Shown here: positions 32,930 through 44,931 of the stretch, piece after piece | Layout: every line of letters starts with the position of its first letter | Numbering within the stretch: position 1 is the stretch's first letter | From: Ampullaceana balthica | Taxonomy: Eukaryota; Mollusca; Gastropoda; Lymnaeidae | Assembly (NCBI GenBank): GCA_944989445.1 | Contig: CALYLW010001382.1 | Coordinates: 124,001 to 188,000 of the forward strand | Reading direction: 5' to 3' | DNA: 64,000 nt | Program-made: the position numbers and the translations under genes | Notes under the pieces: model-generated | What the model saw: only the letters and a program-made list of their open reading frames with translations | What the model was told of the DNA's origin: nothing | Databases searched by the model: none

Positions 32930-33945
32930 TTAGATTATTTTTTATCTCTATGTACCATGTCAATTTTTGTGCTAGCGTGTCGTGGTGCGTATTATATTGA
33001 ACAACCTTTCCTGTCGCGCAATAAGGTGCGTATTATATTGACAATACTTTATAAAAAATTAATTCCCTGATCGGTGCGCATTTTATTATAATTGTTTTAC
33101 TAGACATAACTAATGATCCTACATGTGGAAGAAAATCAGAAGCCCCGAGCCTAATGCTCTTTGCGCTCTTCAGGGAGACTCCCCCCCAGCTATCTGGCCC
33201 ACTCCCTCAAGGGGACGTAACAGCTGGGAAACCCCCCCAACCACTGGAGCGGTCACTTCTAAAGCCCCCACCTGGGCATCCAGGACAGAAGGTCGAAGAT
33301 GCCTCAAACTAAATTTGACCTCACAAGGAGGGGTGGAATTTCCCCACTACGACACGCTACCACTTTGGCGCCACCCCGCAAAGCACACGAGTCTCAATGA
33401 TTAGGACCGCCGCTATGCAGGGGGATCATCAATGACCTATCTAAGGGTGCAACCCAGACTGGGAGGTTTCCCCAGAGCTGGCGTCCGCTGAGTTCTTTTG
33501 TTAATACGTACTGGTGCTCCTGGCCCTAAACACCGGCATCGCTCAATTGCGTTGCTAGTGAATTGAGGGGGACGAAACGGTCGCTTCGGAGTAACCCGAC
33601 CCTCTCAGGGTACTTTGGTTTTCATCATCGACATTGCATTTAAATGCTTTTTCTAAGATCCTTAAAGCGTCTGTAATCATATGTGACTAGCTCCTAACAC
33701 CTAACATGTCGGACTTCGGCATTGCTTGCCAGGAGTTGTCGGTTTTAGGTCGCGGGTCGAAGTAAGTTCCGCGATCCGCGACCCTAATCGTCCGTAGAGC
33801 CCCGTAGAGGTCACCCCTGCTCGACGGAAGTTTTGGATTTTTGGGTTGTCGTGCACTGCGTATTATACTGAACATTCTTTTAGTTATGTCTCTTTATTTA
33901 AAAGATAATAGTCAAAAACTTTTATTTTACGTTTTGTTTTTAAAA
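32930..33945 (+). repeat. Family A repeat interrupted by a GC-rich insertion
   Basis: The 3' half of a family A unit is cut in two: 32930-33117 (to GACATAACTAATGA) and about 33843-33945 (from TGTCGTGCACTGCGTATTAT). Between them lie the GC-rich repeat 33118-33625 and about 220 more inserted bases that I cannot assign. Confidence 0.7.
33118..33625 (+). repeat. GC-rich ~500-bp interspersed repeat (family G)
   Basis: CCTACATGTGGAAGAA at the start, 'GAGCCTAATGCTCTT', 'GCACACGAGTCTCAATG' and GGGTACTTTGGTTTTCAT at the end. All are shared with 59519-60020. The base composition is very unlike the surroundings. Possibly the 5' region of a LINE; not classified. It encodes nothing convincing. Confidence 0.7.
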
Positions 33946-33949
33946 AATG

Positions 33950-34145
33950 AAATCCTTTATATTAAATCGTGGTGTCTGCTTGAGGCCTTGCCGAAAAATC
34001 TTTGGATCAATTTTTAACCCACTTCCTCGTAAGCTAGCGAGCTGAAATTTAGTCTTGTGCTGCGTATTATTATGTCTCGTATATAAAGAAGGTTTTATAG
34101 TAAAAAAACTTGTGTTTTTTTCGGGTTTTTTAATTTACAATTTTA
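33950..34145 (+). repeat. Family A repeat with internal deletion
   Basis: Starts AAATCCTTTATATTAAATCG and jumps from GCGAGCTGAAATTT straight to TCTTGTGCTGCGTATTAT, losing about 300 bp of the middle. Confidence 0.65.
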
Positions 34146-34337
34146 ATGCTATTACGTATTTTTTATAACAACGATATCAAGAAATATGTATATTTATTAT
34201 CTATGGATAAAATAATTGGGAAACTAGGTTAGAAACGTAATGGAATAATACAATTAACCTTAAATCATAATTCCAAAAGTATTTTTTCCTAGAGCAGTTA
34301 AGTAAGCAATTTTGGATACAGGGGAAAATATTAAATA

Positions 34338-37300
34338 CTAGCAAAATACCCGCGCTATGCTGCGGAAAATAGGATTTCAGTTACCGTTGAGAACCCGCGT
34401 AACACAAATTCAAAACACCAATTGATTTCAATCTGGATCATGAAGAATATAATACATATATTAACTTCACCGTCTTGTCTGTCTGTCTGTCGTAGTCCCG
34501 CAGAAAAACAAAAACGAAAAGTAAAAAATGACACACTTCCCGTGATCCTATCGAGCTGATAATTTAATTTTTTTTTCGTCTGCTACCATTGTGGGAGGGT
34601 ACTCAACAACTTCCCAAAGTTTCGTGCTATTAACTACACGGGAAGTTAGATATTTAATGATGAGTCTGTTATATGTAGCTCATATAAGAAAAAAACTACA
34701 TTTGGGCCCCCGGCCCCCTAGTGAATAATAATTTTATATTTGGTTGTGATTGTTATCATCGCGGGAGGGTACTCAACAACTTTCCAAAGTTTCATGCTTC
34801 TACCTACACGGGAAGATGAGGAATTAGTGTTCATTCAGTTTTATATAGCCCATATACGGAAAAAAAACGGTTTTGGGGCCCCGGCCACCCATGAGTGAAA
34901 TTTTAAAATTTATCATTTCGTCACTTATCGTAATAAGAGTCTACTAATCAAGTTCCCAAAGTTTTAGCTTCTACATTCACGGCAAGTTGTAGAATTAGTG
35001 TTGAGTCAGATTTTAATATTAGAAAAAACTAAATTTGGGCCCCCGGTCCCCAGTAAGTGATAATTTATATACTTTTTTTACCTGTTACCATTGCGGAATG
35101 TTACTTAACAACTGCCCAAAGTTTCATGCTTCCACCTTTACGGGAAATAGAAGAATTAGTGATTTTTAGTTTTTATATAGCTCATATGAGGAAAAAACTA
35201 CATTTAGGCCCCCGGCCCCCACTATGTAATAATTTAAATATTGTTTTAGTTTGTTACCACTACTCAGAGTTTCTTGCTTCTACCTACACGGGAAACATAA
35301 GAATTTGTGATTTTCAGTTTTAATATAGCTCCCATAAAGAAAAAAACTTTATTTGGGCCCCCGGACCCCAGTATTTGAAAATTTAAATATTTCTTTGCCT
35401 GTTGATATCACCGAAGTGTACTCAACATCTTCCCAAAGTTTCATTCTTCTATCTACTCGCAAAATAGGAGAATTAGTGATTTTACTTTTAATATTGCCCA
35501 TATAAGGAAAACAATGGTTTTGGGCCCCCGGCTTCAATGAGTGTGAATTTAAAAATTATTTTATGCCAATTTTCGTCGCGAGAAGCTACTTAAATTCCCC
35601 AAGGTTTCATGCTTCTTCTACCTACACGGAAAGTTGGAGAATTAGTGATGAGTCAGTTTTTAATATAAAAAAAACTACATTTGGGCCCCCGGCCCCCATT
35701 AACTGATAATTTAAATATGTTTTTCGCTTGTTTACATCGCGGAAGTGTACTTATCAACCCCCCAGTGTTTCATGGTTCTACCTACATGGGAAATATGAGA
35801 ATTTGTGATTTTCAGTTTTTATATAGCTCATAAGGAAAAAACTTCATTTGCGCCCCCGGTCCCTAGGAAGTGATAATTTATTTATTTTTTCGCCTGTTAC
35901 CATTGCGGGTTTGTACTCAACAACTTCCCAAAGTTTCATGCTTCTGCCTACTCGGGAAATAGGAGAATTTGTGAGTTTCAAATTTTATAAAGGCCATATA
36001 AGGAAAAATAACTTTTTTGGGCCCCCGGCCCCCCATGAGTGTAAATTGTCGAATTCTTTTACGCCAATTTTCGTCGCGAGAGGCTACTCAACAACTTCCC
36101 AAAGTTTCATGATTCTACCTACACGGAAAGTTGGAGAATTAGTGATGAGTCAGTTTTTTTTATCTGAGAAAAAAAACATTTGGGCCCCCGGCCCCCATTA
36201 AGTGATAATTTAAATATTGTTTTTACCTGTTACCATCGCGGAAGTGTGCTTATCAACTACCCCAGTGTTTCATGCTTCTACCTACACGGGAAATAGGAGA
36301 ATTAGTGATTTTTAGTTTTTATAAAGCTCATATAAGGAAAAAACGTAATCTGGGCCCCCGGCCCCCAGGAAGTGATAATTTAAATATTTTTTCTCCCGTT
36401 ACCATCGCGGGATTGTACTCAACAACTTCCCAAAGTTTCATGCTCGAGCCTACTCGGGAAATAGGAGAATAGGTGATTTTCAAATTTTATATAGGCCATA
36501 TAAGGAAAAAAACGTTTTTGGGCCCCCGGCCACCATGAGTGTTATTTTTAAAATTCTTTTACTCCAATTTTCGTCGCGAGAGGCTACTCGACAACTTCCC
36601 AAAGTTTCATGCTTCTACCTACACGGGAAGTTTGGGAATTAGTGATGAGTCAGTTTTTTATATTAGAAAAAAACTACATTTGGGCCCCCGGACCCCATTA
36701 AGCGTTATTTTAAATATTTTTTTTCGCTTGTTACCATCGCGGAAGTGTGCTTATCAACTACCCAGTGTTTCATGCTTCTACCTACACGGGAAATAGGAGA
36801 ATTAGTGATTTTTAGTTTTTATACAGCTCATATAAGGAAAAAACTTCATTTGGGCCCCCGGCCTCCAGGAAGTGATAATTTAAATATTTTTTCTCCCGTT
36901 ACCATCACGGGGTTGTAATTAACAATTTCCCAAAGTTTCATGCTTCTGCCTACTCGAGAAATGAGAAAATTAGTGATTTCATATTCTATATAGTCCATAT
37001 AAGGAAAAAAGCGTTTTTGGGCCCCGGGCCCCCAACAGTGTGAATTTTAAAATTCTTATTCGCCAATTATCGTTGAGAGAGTGTACTCAGCAAGTTCCCA
37101 AAGTTTCATGCTAATACTTACACGGGAAGTTGGAGAATTATTGAAGAGTCAGTTTTTTTTATATAAGAACAAACTACATTTGGGCCCCCGGACCCCATTA
37201 AGTGTTATTTTAAATATTTTTTTCGCTTGTTACCATCGCGGAAGTGTGCTTATCAACTACCTAGTGTTTCATGCTTCTACCTACACGGGAAATAGGAGAA

Positions 37301-37705
37301 TTAGTGATTTTTAGTTTTTATAGAGTTCATATAAGGAAAAAACGTAATCTGGGCCCCCGGCCCCCAGGAAGTGATAATTTAAATATTTTTTCTCCCGTTA
37401 CTATCGCGGGATTGTACTCAACAACTTCCCAAAGTTTCAAGCTCCTGCCAACTCGGGAAATAGGAGAATTGGTGATTTTCAAATTTTATATAGGCCATAT
37501 AAGGAAAAAAAACGTTTTTGGGCCCCCGGCCCCCATGAGTGTTATTTTTAAAATTGTTTTACTCCAATTTTCGTCGCGAGAGGCTACTCGACAACTTCCC
37601 AAAGTTTCATGCTTCTACATACACGGGAAGTTGGAGAATTAGTGATGAATCAGTCAGTAAGTCAGTGAGTCAGTGAGTGAGGGCTTTGCCTTTTATTAGT
37701 ATAGA
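34338..37705 (-). mobile_element. Helitron-like ('pearl'-like) element with internal satellite
   Basis: On the minus strand the 5' end is TCTATACTAATAAAAGGC and the 3' end has CCGC-loop-GCGG, GGTATTTTG and CTAG followed by T. The interior from about 34580 to 37650 is a tandem array. Molluscan 'pearl' elements are known to be Helitron-related and to carry ~160-bp tandem core repeats; this one fits that layout but is unusually long. A short family B piece (34455-34565) is also inside. Confidence 0.65.
34580..37650 (+). repeat. 18-copy ~166-bp tandem array with three-monomer order
   Basis: Each monomer carries TTCCCAAAGTTTCATGCTTC, CTACACGGGAA, 'GGAGAATTAGTGAT' and a C-rich GGGCCCCCGGCCCCC box. 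The box recurs near 34704, 34875, 35037, 35207, 35356, 35522, 35683, 35850, 36019, 36181, 36353, 36520, 36677, 36855, 37019, 37178, 37351 and 37519. From 35522 on, three monomer types follow in fixed order, so like monomers are about 496-502 bp apart. Repetitive reading frames here (TSQSFMLLPTREIGEL) are by-products. Confidence 0.9.
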
Positions 37706-38069
37706 AGAAAACGCCATTTTTAGGCTTTAACTTGGTTTAGTAAGTGAAAAATAAAATGTAGTTTCCCTATTTAAGAACAATTTTAATTTAAGGACACCTT
37801 CTGGTCCCCATAGGTCCCTGTTAGGGGGATTAGATGTATATTTTATATCATGACATGCCTTATAGTCTTATCATTTAACTATAAAGTTACTGTCCATCAA
37901 TTTGCATGTTGTCCGCCATCATTTCTATGCCGCAATGCGGTATTTTACCATATTAAATGCATTAAACTGTAATTGTTAATGTGTCAATGCTGTTATAGAG
38001 TGAAAATCTATGTAATTTAATTTTTTTCTCATAATTTTAATATAATTAGAATTGCTAATTTTTGCATGG

Positions 38070-38405
38070 ATCTCGCGTCTCGTCTGCTGCCTTGAACCCG
38101 TCGCTGCTCATCATTTGTTGCTCTGGGTCCGGGGCAATGTTCCCTAGCAGCCGCGCGGCCACACACATATCTGAGCAAAGCCGCGCAGCTGTTTAGAATT
38201 ATCACACAGAAAACTGCGTAAAATATTGCACACAAAAAAAATATGATGCTCGACAACTCTACACAAGAGTTTTTTATTTTATTTTTTTAAATAATTTTTT
38301 ATATGGACCAACGACCTTTAAAGGGAACGTTTGTCCAGGGCCCCGCTCATTGTTTGCTGCATTTGGCCCTGCATACTCTAGAGGCAGCCCTGGTCACCCC
38401 CTCCT
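38070..38405. other. GC-rich island in AT-rich intergenic DNA, possible MITE
   Basis: CAGCCGCGCGGCC and, at the right, CTCTAGAGGCAGCCCTGG. The minus strand begins CAGGGCTGCCTCTAGAG, which looks like a hAT end. The other end is not found. A 75-codon minus frame here has no recognisable domain. Confidence 0.3.
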
Positions 38406-39302
38406 TAAAGTTATCCCCCCCCCTCCCAAACGTGCATATTTTCATTTATTCATATACATTGAACAAAAGCAGCTAGTGAAATGATGTTGTTTCAATCCAA
38501 CTCGATGGTAGTAAAATCCTAGCAAAAATTTAAATTTTATCCCTCAATAAAGAGATCGAAGTCAAGTGGCATGCCACTTGGATAGCAACTATTTCGAGTC
38601 TTTTAATTGTGCTTTCAGCATTTAGCCAAAGCAATAGAAGATGTTAAATGTATAAAATTTATAGTTTTATTACTTTGAAATAACTAGGATTATGAAAATG
38701 TATTTTTCCTTCCAAATAAATATTTCTATTCATAATATTTACCTAAGGGCAGTACACAGAGTAAAACACTGTAAATAACTTATAGCATGTAGAATAGACG
38801 TGTACATTGAAATTTAACCGAAGACAAAGTTAATAAGATAATAATCTTCATTTTAATATATCCGCTTAATATGTCTGAATTACGCTATCATATTAAGTAT
38901 GCCGAAAGCGGTGCTTTTTAGTGCGGCGTTAAATGAAAATACAATGTAATTGCACATCAGATATGACAATAGAAAGACTTTTAATCTGTGAAATTCCCGT
39001 TTCTGTGTGTATGTTATTACAAACAGAGATAACCCCTATCTCCCCAACGGTTAACATTGATCAAAAACAATTGTCTTGTAGTGACCTCATTGAGCAAACT
39101 ATGTTGATATTTTATTAAAAAGTAAGAGGATATTAAAAAAGAATAAAATATTTTGTATATATTTAGAGACAGAAAGTATACGTGTGTGTAGAATATCGTA
39201 ATTGACTAGAGGGTGCATAGATAGATGATCTGTAAAATACAAAGTACATACTAACATTAAATAAACACAGAATCCCATAATTAATGTGCATTTAATAACT
39301 AA

Positions 39303-39900
39303 CTAGCAGACCCGTCATGCTTTGCAACGATCTCAGTAAAAATGAATAACTTCAAAGAAACAAATGAGTGGTACGTTTTAAAAGCAATTATGCAAGAAAC
39401 CTTCACGGAAGTGTTCAAAAAAGGTTGAAGTTTCATAGCAAACGGAGAAAAAAGACATCTGGGGCCCCGGCTCCGAATAAATGGACATTAGTAGCTGAGA
39501 GCCCTTTAGTATTTTAATATGGACTAGCAAGTTTTTTTTAACAAACGTTTTTTCTTGATCTATTCATTTTCCATTAGCAAAAGTTTAGACTAACTTTTAT
39601 ATATCTGATTTAAGAAGAAAAAAAACAATATGGGCCCCCGGGACCCTTCCGTGCAAGATGTAATATTAAAAACACCCATTTAATTCAATCAATTTCATAA
39701 TGGATCTATTTTAATAATTGTATTTTTTCAAGATTTTATAAAATTGAATGGGGAATAAAATCTCAAACATTTACGAAGAAAGACATTCGTGGCCCCCGGC
39801 TCCGAAGAAATGGACATTATGAGTTCAATGCCCTACAGTATGTGAATATAGGATCTGAAATTTATCTATATCTTTATCTGAAATTGTATCTATTGAAGAT
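39303..39900 (-). mobile_element. Degenerate Helitron-like element
   Basis: The minus strand ends with a weak hairpin (CGTTGC/GCATGACG), GGTCTG and CTAG followed by T. Two C-rich boxes (GGGGCCCCGGCTCCGAA near 39462 and GGCCCCCGGCTCCGAAG near 39793) about 330 bp apart recall the array at 34.6-37.6 kb. Confidence 0.45.
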
Positions 39901-40039
39901 AAAAATTCACTCAAAAACCAAATAAGCAACATTTTATAAATGTAGACAACGAAAATTATGGTTTCATATCAGCAATTAAATATATTCACGTGACATGGGA
40001 GACTTTTCAACTTAAAATTGAATTGTGATGTTAAGCATT

Positions 40040-40340
40040 ACCCGTCGACATCAAACATAACACTGTGCCATAGAGAGCTTTTTAACAGGTACGTGACAAT
40101 TAACTACCATTGTTACACATGAACAGGCATCAAACATAACATTGTGCCATAGACAGTTTTTTCAAATCGAAGCTTGCATAATTACTATCGGTACATACGA
40201 ACAGCAATCAAACATAACATTGTGCCATTTAGAGACGTTCAACTCGTAGCTTTCAAAAACTGCGGTTGGCACACATGAACAGTCAGCAAGCATAATCTCC
40301 AAACCTAGACAGCTTTATAACTCGAAGCTTTCATCGATGT
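40040..40340 (+). repeat. ~78-bp tandem repeat, four units
   Basis: CATCAAACATAACATTGTGCC recurs near 40049, 40128 and 40205, with a degenerate fourth unit near 40284. Each is followed by an AGCTTT / ACACATGAACAG block. No open frame runs through it. Confidence 0.8.
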
Positions 40341-41278
40341 CTTATGGCTTACGATAATATTTTCTTTTCACATCTCATTGCAAAGGTTCAAAAAATTAAC
40401 ATCAATTCTCAAGTATTACACATTACATTTTGACATCAACTATTAATTGATATGGTGATGAGGGGCATTTTGAATATTTAATAGATCAATGTCTAATATG
40501 ATTCCACATTGGTTCGTTTGAGAGGGTATTGTCGACAGTTAATTTTAAAAATAAATAATTAAATGTATACAGATACAAAACTATTTGTAATTGGTGTAAA
40601 AACATTAATATAATATTTTCCTTTGATTTAAAGTTATCGGTGTCGGTCTAGAAATGATTGAGTTACGCTAAAATCATGCAGTGGTATTTAAAAAAAAAGT
40701 GACTTCTCTAAAATTCCAACCTAAAGGTAGGGTTCAATTTTACCATCATTACATATAATTTAGAGTTATAATTGTCGCTTCGTACAGGAATTCCTCAATT
40801 TTTTATAATTTTCGTTTGTTCTAAAATTATACTTCTTGACTGCAGTCGTTAAATAATATATAATTATAGCGTGGTTGACGTATTCCATTATAATAAAATA
40901 TAAATTCACAACCGGCATGTTCCTCGTCCTTATATATTAGAATTACTCTGTCAATAGCGCAACAATTTTAAAATAAAAATGTAGTTACTTATCTTAATAA
41001 TTAATGAAATATAAAAGTAGAGCAGGGATTTAATTATACACAAATTATAAGTCTCATTATATCTATATCAGCAACGACTAAATTATATTTTTTGACGACT
41101 TAAATGAATACTGGCAAACCTGAAATAGATTCGCTTAACCGTAGAACATAAGACATCAACACAGACAAATGTCTGTAAAGCTGTTTGGATTTTATTTTCT
41201 TTCTCTCTCTCTGTCTTCGGTTGTTATTTTTTTGGCCTCTATTAAGGAAAACATCCAACAAAACTGAAATACTAAAAT

Positions 41279-42364
41279 ATGAACAGTTCAACCGTCCATC
41301 GCAGCCCATATGATGTCTTCGATGACGTCACTCTGTCCCTCTTCGACATGGTCATCAACTGCGTGCTGGTCAACGCCGTTGCCGTCTGCGGCGTCGCTGG
41401 AAACGCTCTGAGCGTCATCGTCCTGTACACGCAGGGCCTCAGCGACAGCACCAACGTCATCCTCATGTCCCTCTCCCTGGTTGACCTCAGCTACGACGTT
41501 CTGATGCCCGTTAGGAGAGTACGCTGCGCTGTCGGCAGGTTCGATGACGTCATCTCCCAAAACCTGGATGCGTTCATCAACGCGTACGTCGTTCTCCCCA
41601 CGAGAATGGTCAGCTTCATTTCTTCTGGACACATCGTCCTTATCTCTGTCGAAAGGACTATCTGCGTCTTTTTACCCCTGTCTGTATCCCGCGTGTTCAC
41701 AGTAAGAACGACAACCGCATTCCTAGCATTCATATACTTCTTCTGGATCGTGCTCTTCGGACCATTCTACCCGATGTTCTCCTACTCTTGGTGTTACGAT
41801 CCAAACAAAAACCGAACCGTGGCGGTTCTTACATTCTCAGACTTCACGCTCACTCATTTTGAGGCCCTCAACATCGTCAATTTGTTCGTGCTCGCCTTAG
41901 TCAGAGGCCCCGTGTCTTTCCTGATGATATCCGCCACGTCCTTAGCAACCGGCTACAAGCTCAGGCAGGCGACGAAGAAGCGTTTGAAGATGACCGCGTC
42001 GTCCACGGACAAGGCGAAATTTAACGTCAAGGCCGTGAGGATGCTTCTGGTGGTCTGCGGGGTGTACCTCGGCCTCGCACTTCCAACGATGGTCCCCACG
42101 CTCATGTACTTCGTTGACGCTTCATTCGTTTCGGACCACGGGAGGACCACAAACGTGTACACGCTGTCCGAGTTCTGGGTGGATTTTCTCTACGTCACCA
42201 ACTCGTCGCTGAACTTCGTCATTTACGTGACGATGTCTAGGAAGTTCACGCGGACGTATTCGAGTCTAATGGAAAGAAATTGTCCGAGGCGTCTGCTCTG
42301 TTGTTTTGACGGGAGGTTGTCAAAGTTGTTGGGCTACTCATTAAGAAATCATATGAAAAAATAA
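41279..42364 (+). CDS. Rhodopsin-like (class A) GPCR, intronless, orphan
   Basis: A 361-residue seven-helix receptor in a single exon. TM1 has GVAGN (N42), TM2 has LSLVDL (D69), TM3 ends SVERT (E125-R126, in place of DRY) followed by ICVFLPL, and TM7 has NSSLNFVIY (N312, Y316), the peptide-receptor form of NPxxY. TM6 lacks CWxP (YLGLALPTM). C83 before TM3 and C172 in loop 2 could pair. It couples an extracellular ligand to G proteins at the plasma membrane. The pattern resembles FMRFamide-type and lineage-expanded chemosensory receptors of molluscs, but the ligand is not readable. The coding sequence is far more GC-rich than its surroundings, mainly at third codon positions. The paralogue is at 51268-52344. 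Confidence 0.9.
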   Translation: MNSSTVHRSPYDVFDDVTLSLFDMVINCVLVNAVAVCGVAGNALSVIVLYTQGLSDSTNVILMSLSLVDLSYDVLMPVRRVRCAVGRFDDVISQNLDAFINAYVVLPTRMVSFISSGHIVLISVERTICVFLPLSVSRVFTVRTTTAFLAFIYFFWIVLFGPFYPMFSYSWCYDPNKNRTVAVLTFSDFTLTHFEALNIVNLFVLALVRGPVSFLMISATSLATGYKLRQATKKRLKMTASSTDKAKFNVKAVRMLLVVCGVYLGLALPTMVPTLMYFVDASFVSDHGRTTNVYTLSEFWVDFLYVTNSSLNFVIYVTMSRKFTRTYSSLMERNCPRRLLCCFDGRLSKLLGYSLRNHMKK

Positions 42365-42365
42365 A
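42360..42365 (+). promoter_or_regulatory. Possible polyadenylation signal of the first GPCR
   Basis: AATAAA overlaps the stop codon of the 41279-42364 receptor. Its position is unusually early, so a later signal may be used instead. Confidence 0.25.
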
Positions 42366-42651
42366 AATACAATCACTGATGTTTCAATTTTTGTATTTAA
42401 ATTTGAACAACAAGACGCAAAATAATGAACACATTGTGCCATTAAGTTATTGATTAGATTTTCAAACATTGACATTTTTCTTGGTAAATATTATTTAGCA
42501 TTAAAAATAATTGGATCCCACAAAGAGTGTCGCGTGCACAACGTAAAGCTCTTTTTATAAATGTGCGTCCGGTGTGTCATCTAATTATTGTTTTACTTTA
42601 CGGAATGCAAATGTTTTCGTTTTAAACTATAATTTAAATTGATGATTTAAT

Positions 42652-42733
42652 TATAGGTAAATTTATAATTTAAAAAAACAGGGTATTAGTAGGCCTGACA
42701 ATACCCTGTTTTTTTATATTATACATTTACCTA
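42652..42733. repeat. Imperfect ~80-bp palindrome
   Basis: ATAGGTAAA...AAACAGGGTATT and AATACCCTGTTT...TTTACCTAT form a hairpin with a loop of about 12 bases. It lies 290 bp after the first GPCR gene and may be a tiny MITE or act on the 3' end. Confidence 0.8.
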
Positions 42734-43431
42734 TTTAAAAGCCTGATTGCAGTCTCACCCCCATTACTTCATTTAATTTTGAATGTCTGTGCCGACAGGT
42801 TATTTATGAAAGAAAAAAAAACTTATTAAATTCCAAAGTACATGGAAAATAATTATTTATTTGAATATTCTCTCTCCTTTTAACTGACTTACCAAAGATA
42901 TTTACAGCCCACTGATGCTTTTCCGACAGATGTGCAAACGGTGTAATAATATTAATATGCGACAATCCAATCGTTAGAACTAACAGCAAAGAACCTATCA
43001 GAGATTGCAGTCCTTTACGTGTAAGATTTTTTCCAAGATAACTATCTGTTCCTCTATTCCAAGCAATTGATATGCATTATAAAAGTGAATTTGGCCTGGA
43101 ATGGCGCCTTTAAAAGACTTCAATACTATACTACACTTGACACGCCAATATAATAAATACATTGACATTCTTACACTCACAATTTTGAATATAGAATTAT
43201 GTAACTGTCCCCAGTGACTATCTATGCAGATCAGAGAAGTGGTCATATTCGAGATTTAAATACAAGTTAGAGGATATGGTTTAAAACGAGGCCTTTGGTG
43301 GGCTATACTGTTTTTTTTTATATATAAGGCCTGTGAGTCGAACTTTGAATCCATATTTTGTTAATCTACGGACAATTTCGGTGAAATAGGAACTATCATT
43401 CAACATATGGGTCAGTATTTCATTTCATATA

Positions 43432-44310
43432 CAGTGGTACCTCGAGATACGAGTGCCCTAACATACGAGTTATTTCAGATAGGGGCTGTCGAGCGAGCGA
43501 AGTTTTGTTTTGATATACGAGCGACATTTGAGATATTAGGAANCCGCCGGCTGTGACACTGCACACGGCCCACCCAGTTTACTGCGCCTGTACCTCGTGC
43601 ATTATCCCATGTATTCCCCCCGTGTGCTCGTTTACCTCGCTATATAAGCATCTTTGCTTGGGCTTACAGCTTTTTGTGCATTTACATACTTTATCACATT
43701 TCTTTCTATAACCATTGGTCCGAAGAAAGTGAGTGGAAGGGTCAGTGCTCAAAAGAAGATGAAATCTATGGAATTAAAGCATGAAATCATAGGAAAAAAA
43801 GAGCAAGGTGTGCGAGTAGCTGACTTGGCGAGGCAGTATGGGTGAGGCAGTACGGGCGAGGCAGTACGGGCGAGGCAGTACGGGCGTAGTACTTCAACAA
43901 TATGCACTGTGTTTAAAGAGAAGGCGTCGATAAAGGATATAACGCCAGCTAAGGGCGTTACAATAGTTCCTAAGCTCCGGAGCAGTGACTAAAAGTAGCA
44001 TTTAAGTTGTGTATAGGTTATATTTAAGTGACCAAAATACAAATATATATGTACACTTTATAAAATCCATTTGTTTTTTTGTTCGTTACATTCTCTTTTA
44101 TTATTTTTTATTCAATATTTGTCATTTATAAAAAAATATTTGTTATTAAAAACACGTAACAAAAACAATCAGTGGTAGAATTTTTGGGGCTGGAACGGAT
44201 TAATGGCATTTCAATTAATTTCAATGGGGAAAATTTCTTTGAGATACGAGCAAATTTACATACGAGCAAGGTTACGGAACGAATTAAGCTCGTATCTCGA
44301 GGTATAACTG
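43432..44310 (+). mobile_element. Tigger/pogo (Tc1-mariner) element, internally deleted
   Basis: 22-bp inverted ends (CAGTGGTACCTCGAGATACG and its partner at the right, two mismatches) are flanked by TA on both sides. Inside are the remains of the transposase N terminus: KKMKSMELKHEIIGKKEQG, VRVADLARQYG and, in another frame, STSTICTVFKEKASIKDIT. This is the CENP-B-like helix-turn-helix of Tigger. A 14/15-bp repeat (GAGGCAGTACGGGC, about three copies) disrupts the frame at 43850. The single N of the window is at 43543. Confidence 0.85.
43730..43975 (+). pseudogene. Tigger transposase N-terminal remnant
   Basis: HTH-type reading frame as described for the element, cut by the GAGGCAGTACGGGC repeat expansion. 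The catalytic DDE part is absent. Confidence 0.7.
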
Positions 44311-44931
44311 TACTGATATATTCACGTGATGAGGAATGTTAGCTGTTATAAAGTATACAAATGAAAACATTCCAGATATTAATGCAATGTGCTTTTTATT
44401 AATTATTGCCTAAATGTTGAACAAGGTGAAGTTTTGTAGGGACAATTGGAGATTCGTAACCACTCTCTCCTGCAGATTTCAGTATGAAATTTGAAGGAGT
44501 TACGAGGAATAGACATTAAACTATTTGCCGAAAAGGAATTGATGAATGTTTATGACATGTTTACCTTAGTAAACAATTGACTGGCATGTCAAAATGTAAG
44601 CGAGTTGGTTTCCTTGAATAAAATGCACAAACACAAATATGTAAGCCTTCATACAATTGTATAGGCTTGATTTTCTTATACGCATCTCAAGATAAAATAA
44701 AGAACCTGTTTATTAGTAATGTACCATACAAATAAATATTTGGAAATATTTAGGATACACGTTTGTTTAATACATCGATTGAATTTAGATTGTTATAATT
44801 ATTATTATTATTATTATTTTCCATGGGTCCCAATTTATGCAAATTGCGTCGATTATTTCTTGTAATATTTTTGCACTATTTAGTTGTGCTGTATATTTTT
44901 GTTTTAAGACAGACTAAATCCCTTTTTATTT

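Noticed and set aside
33123..33404. 93-codon ORF in the GC-rich repeat
   Set aside because: The second copy at 59.5 kb does not keep the frame, so it is not conserved coding sequence.
35057..37642. Several repetitive ORFs (TSQSFMLLPTREIGEL type) that mimic a repeat protein
   Set aside because: They follow the 166-bp DNA satellite, change frame between monomers and have frequent stops; by-products of the array.
34580..37650. Regular repeats considered as a CRISPR array
   Set aside because: Eukaryotic context, ~166-bp monomers similar along their whole length, no unique spacers or cas genes.
38029..38256. 75-codon minus ORF with a hydrophobic start
   Set aside because: It spans a GC-rich repeat-like island and AT-rich flank; no splice partner or domain.
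41272..41733. Minus-strand ORFs inside the GPCR genes (also 51524-52426)
   Set aside because: Shadows of the GC-rich GPCR coding strand; no independent features.
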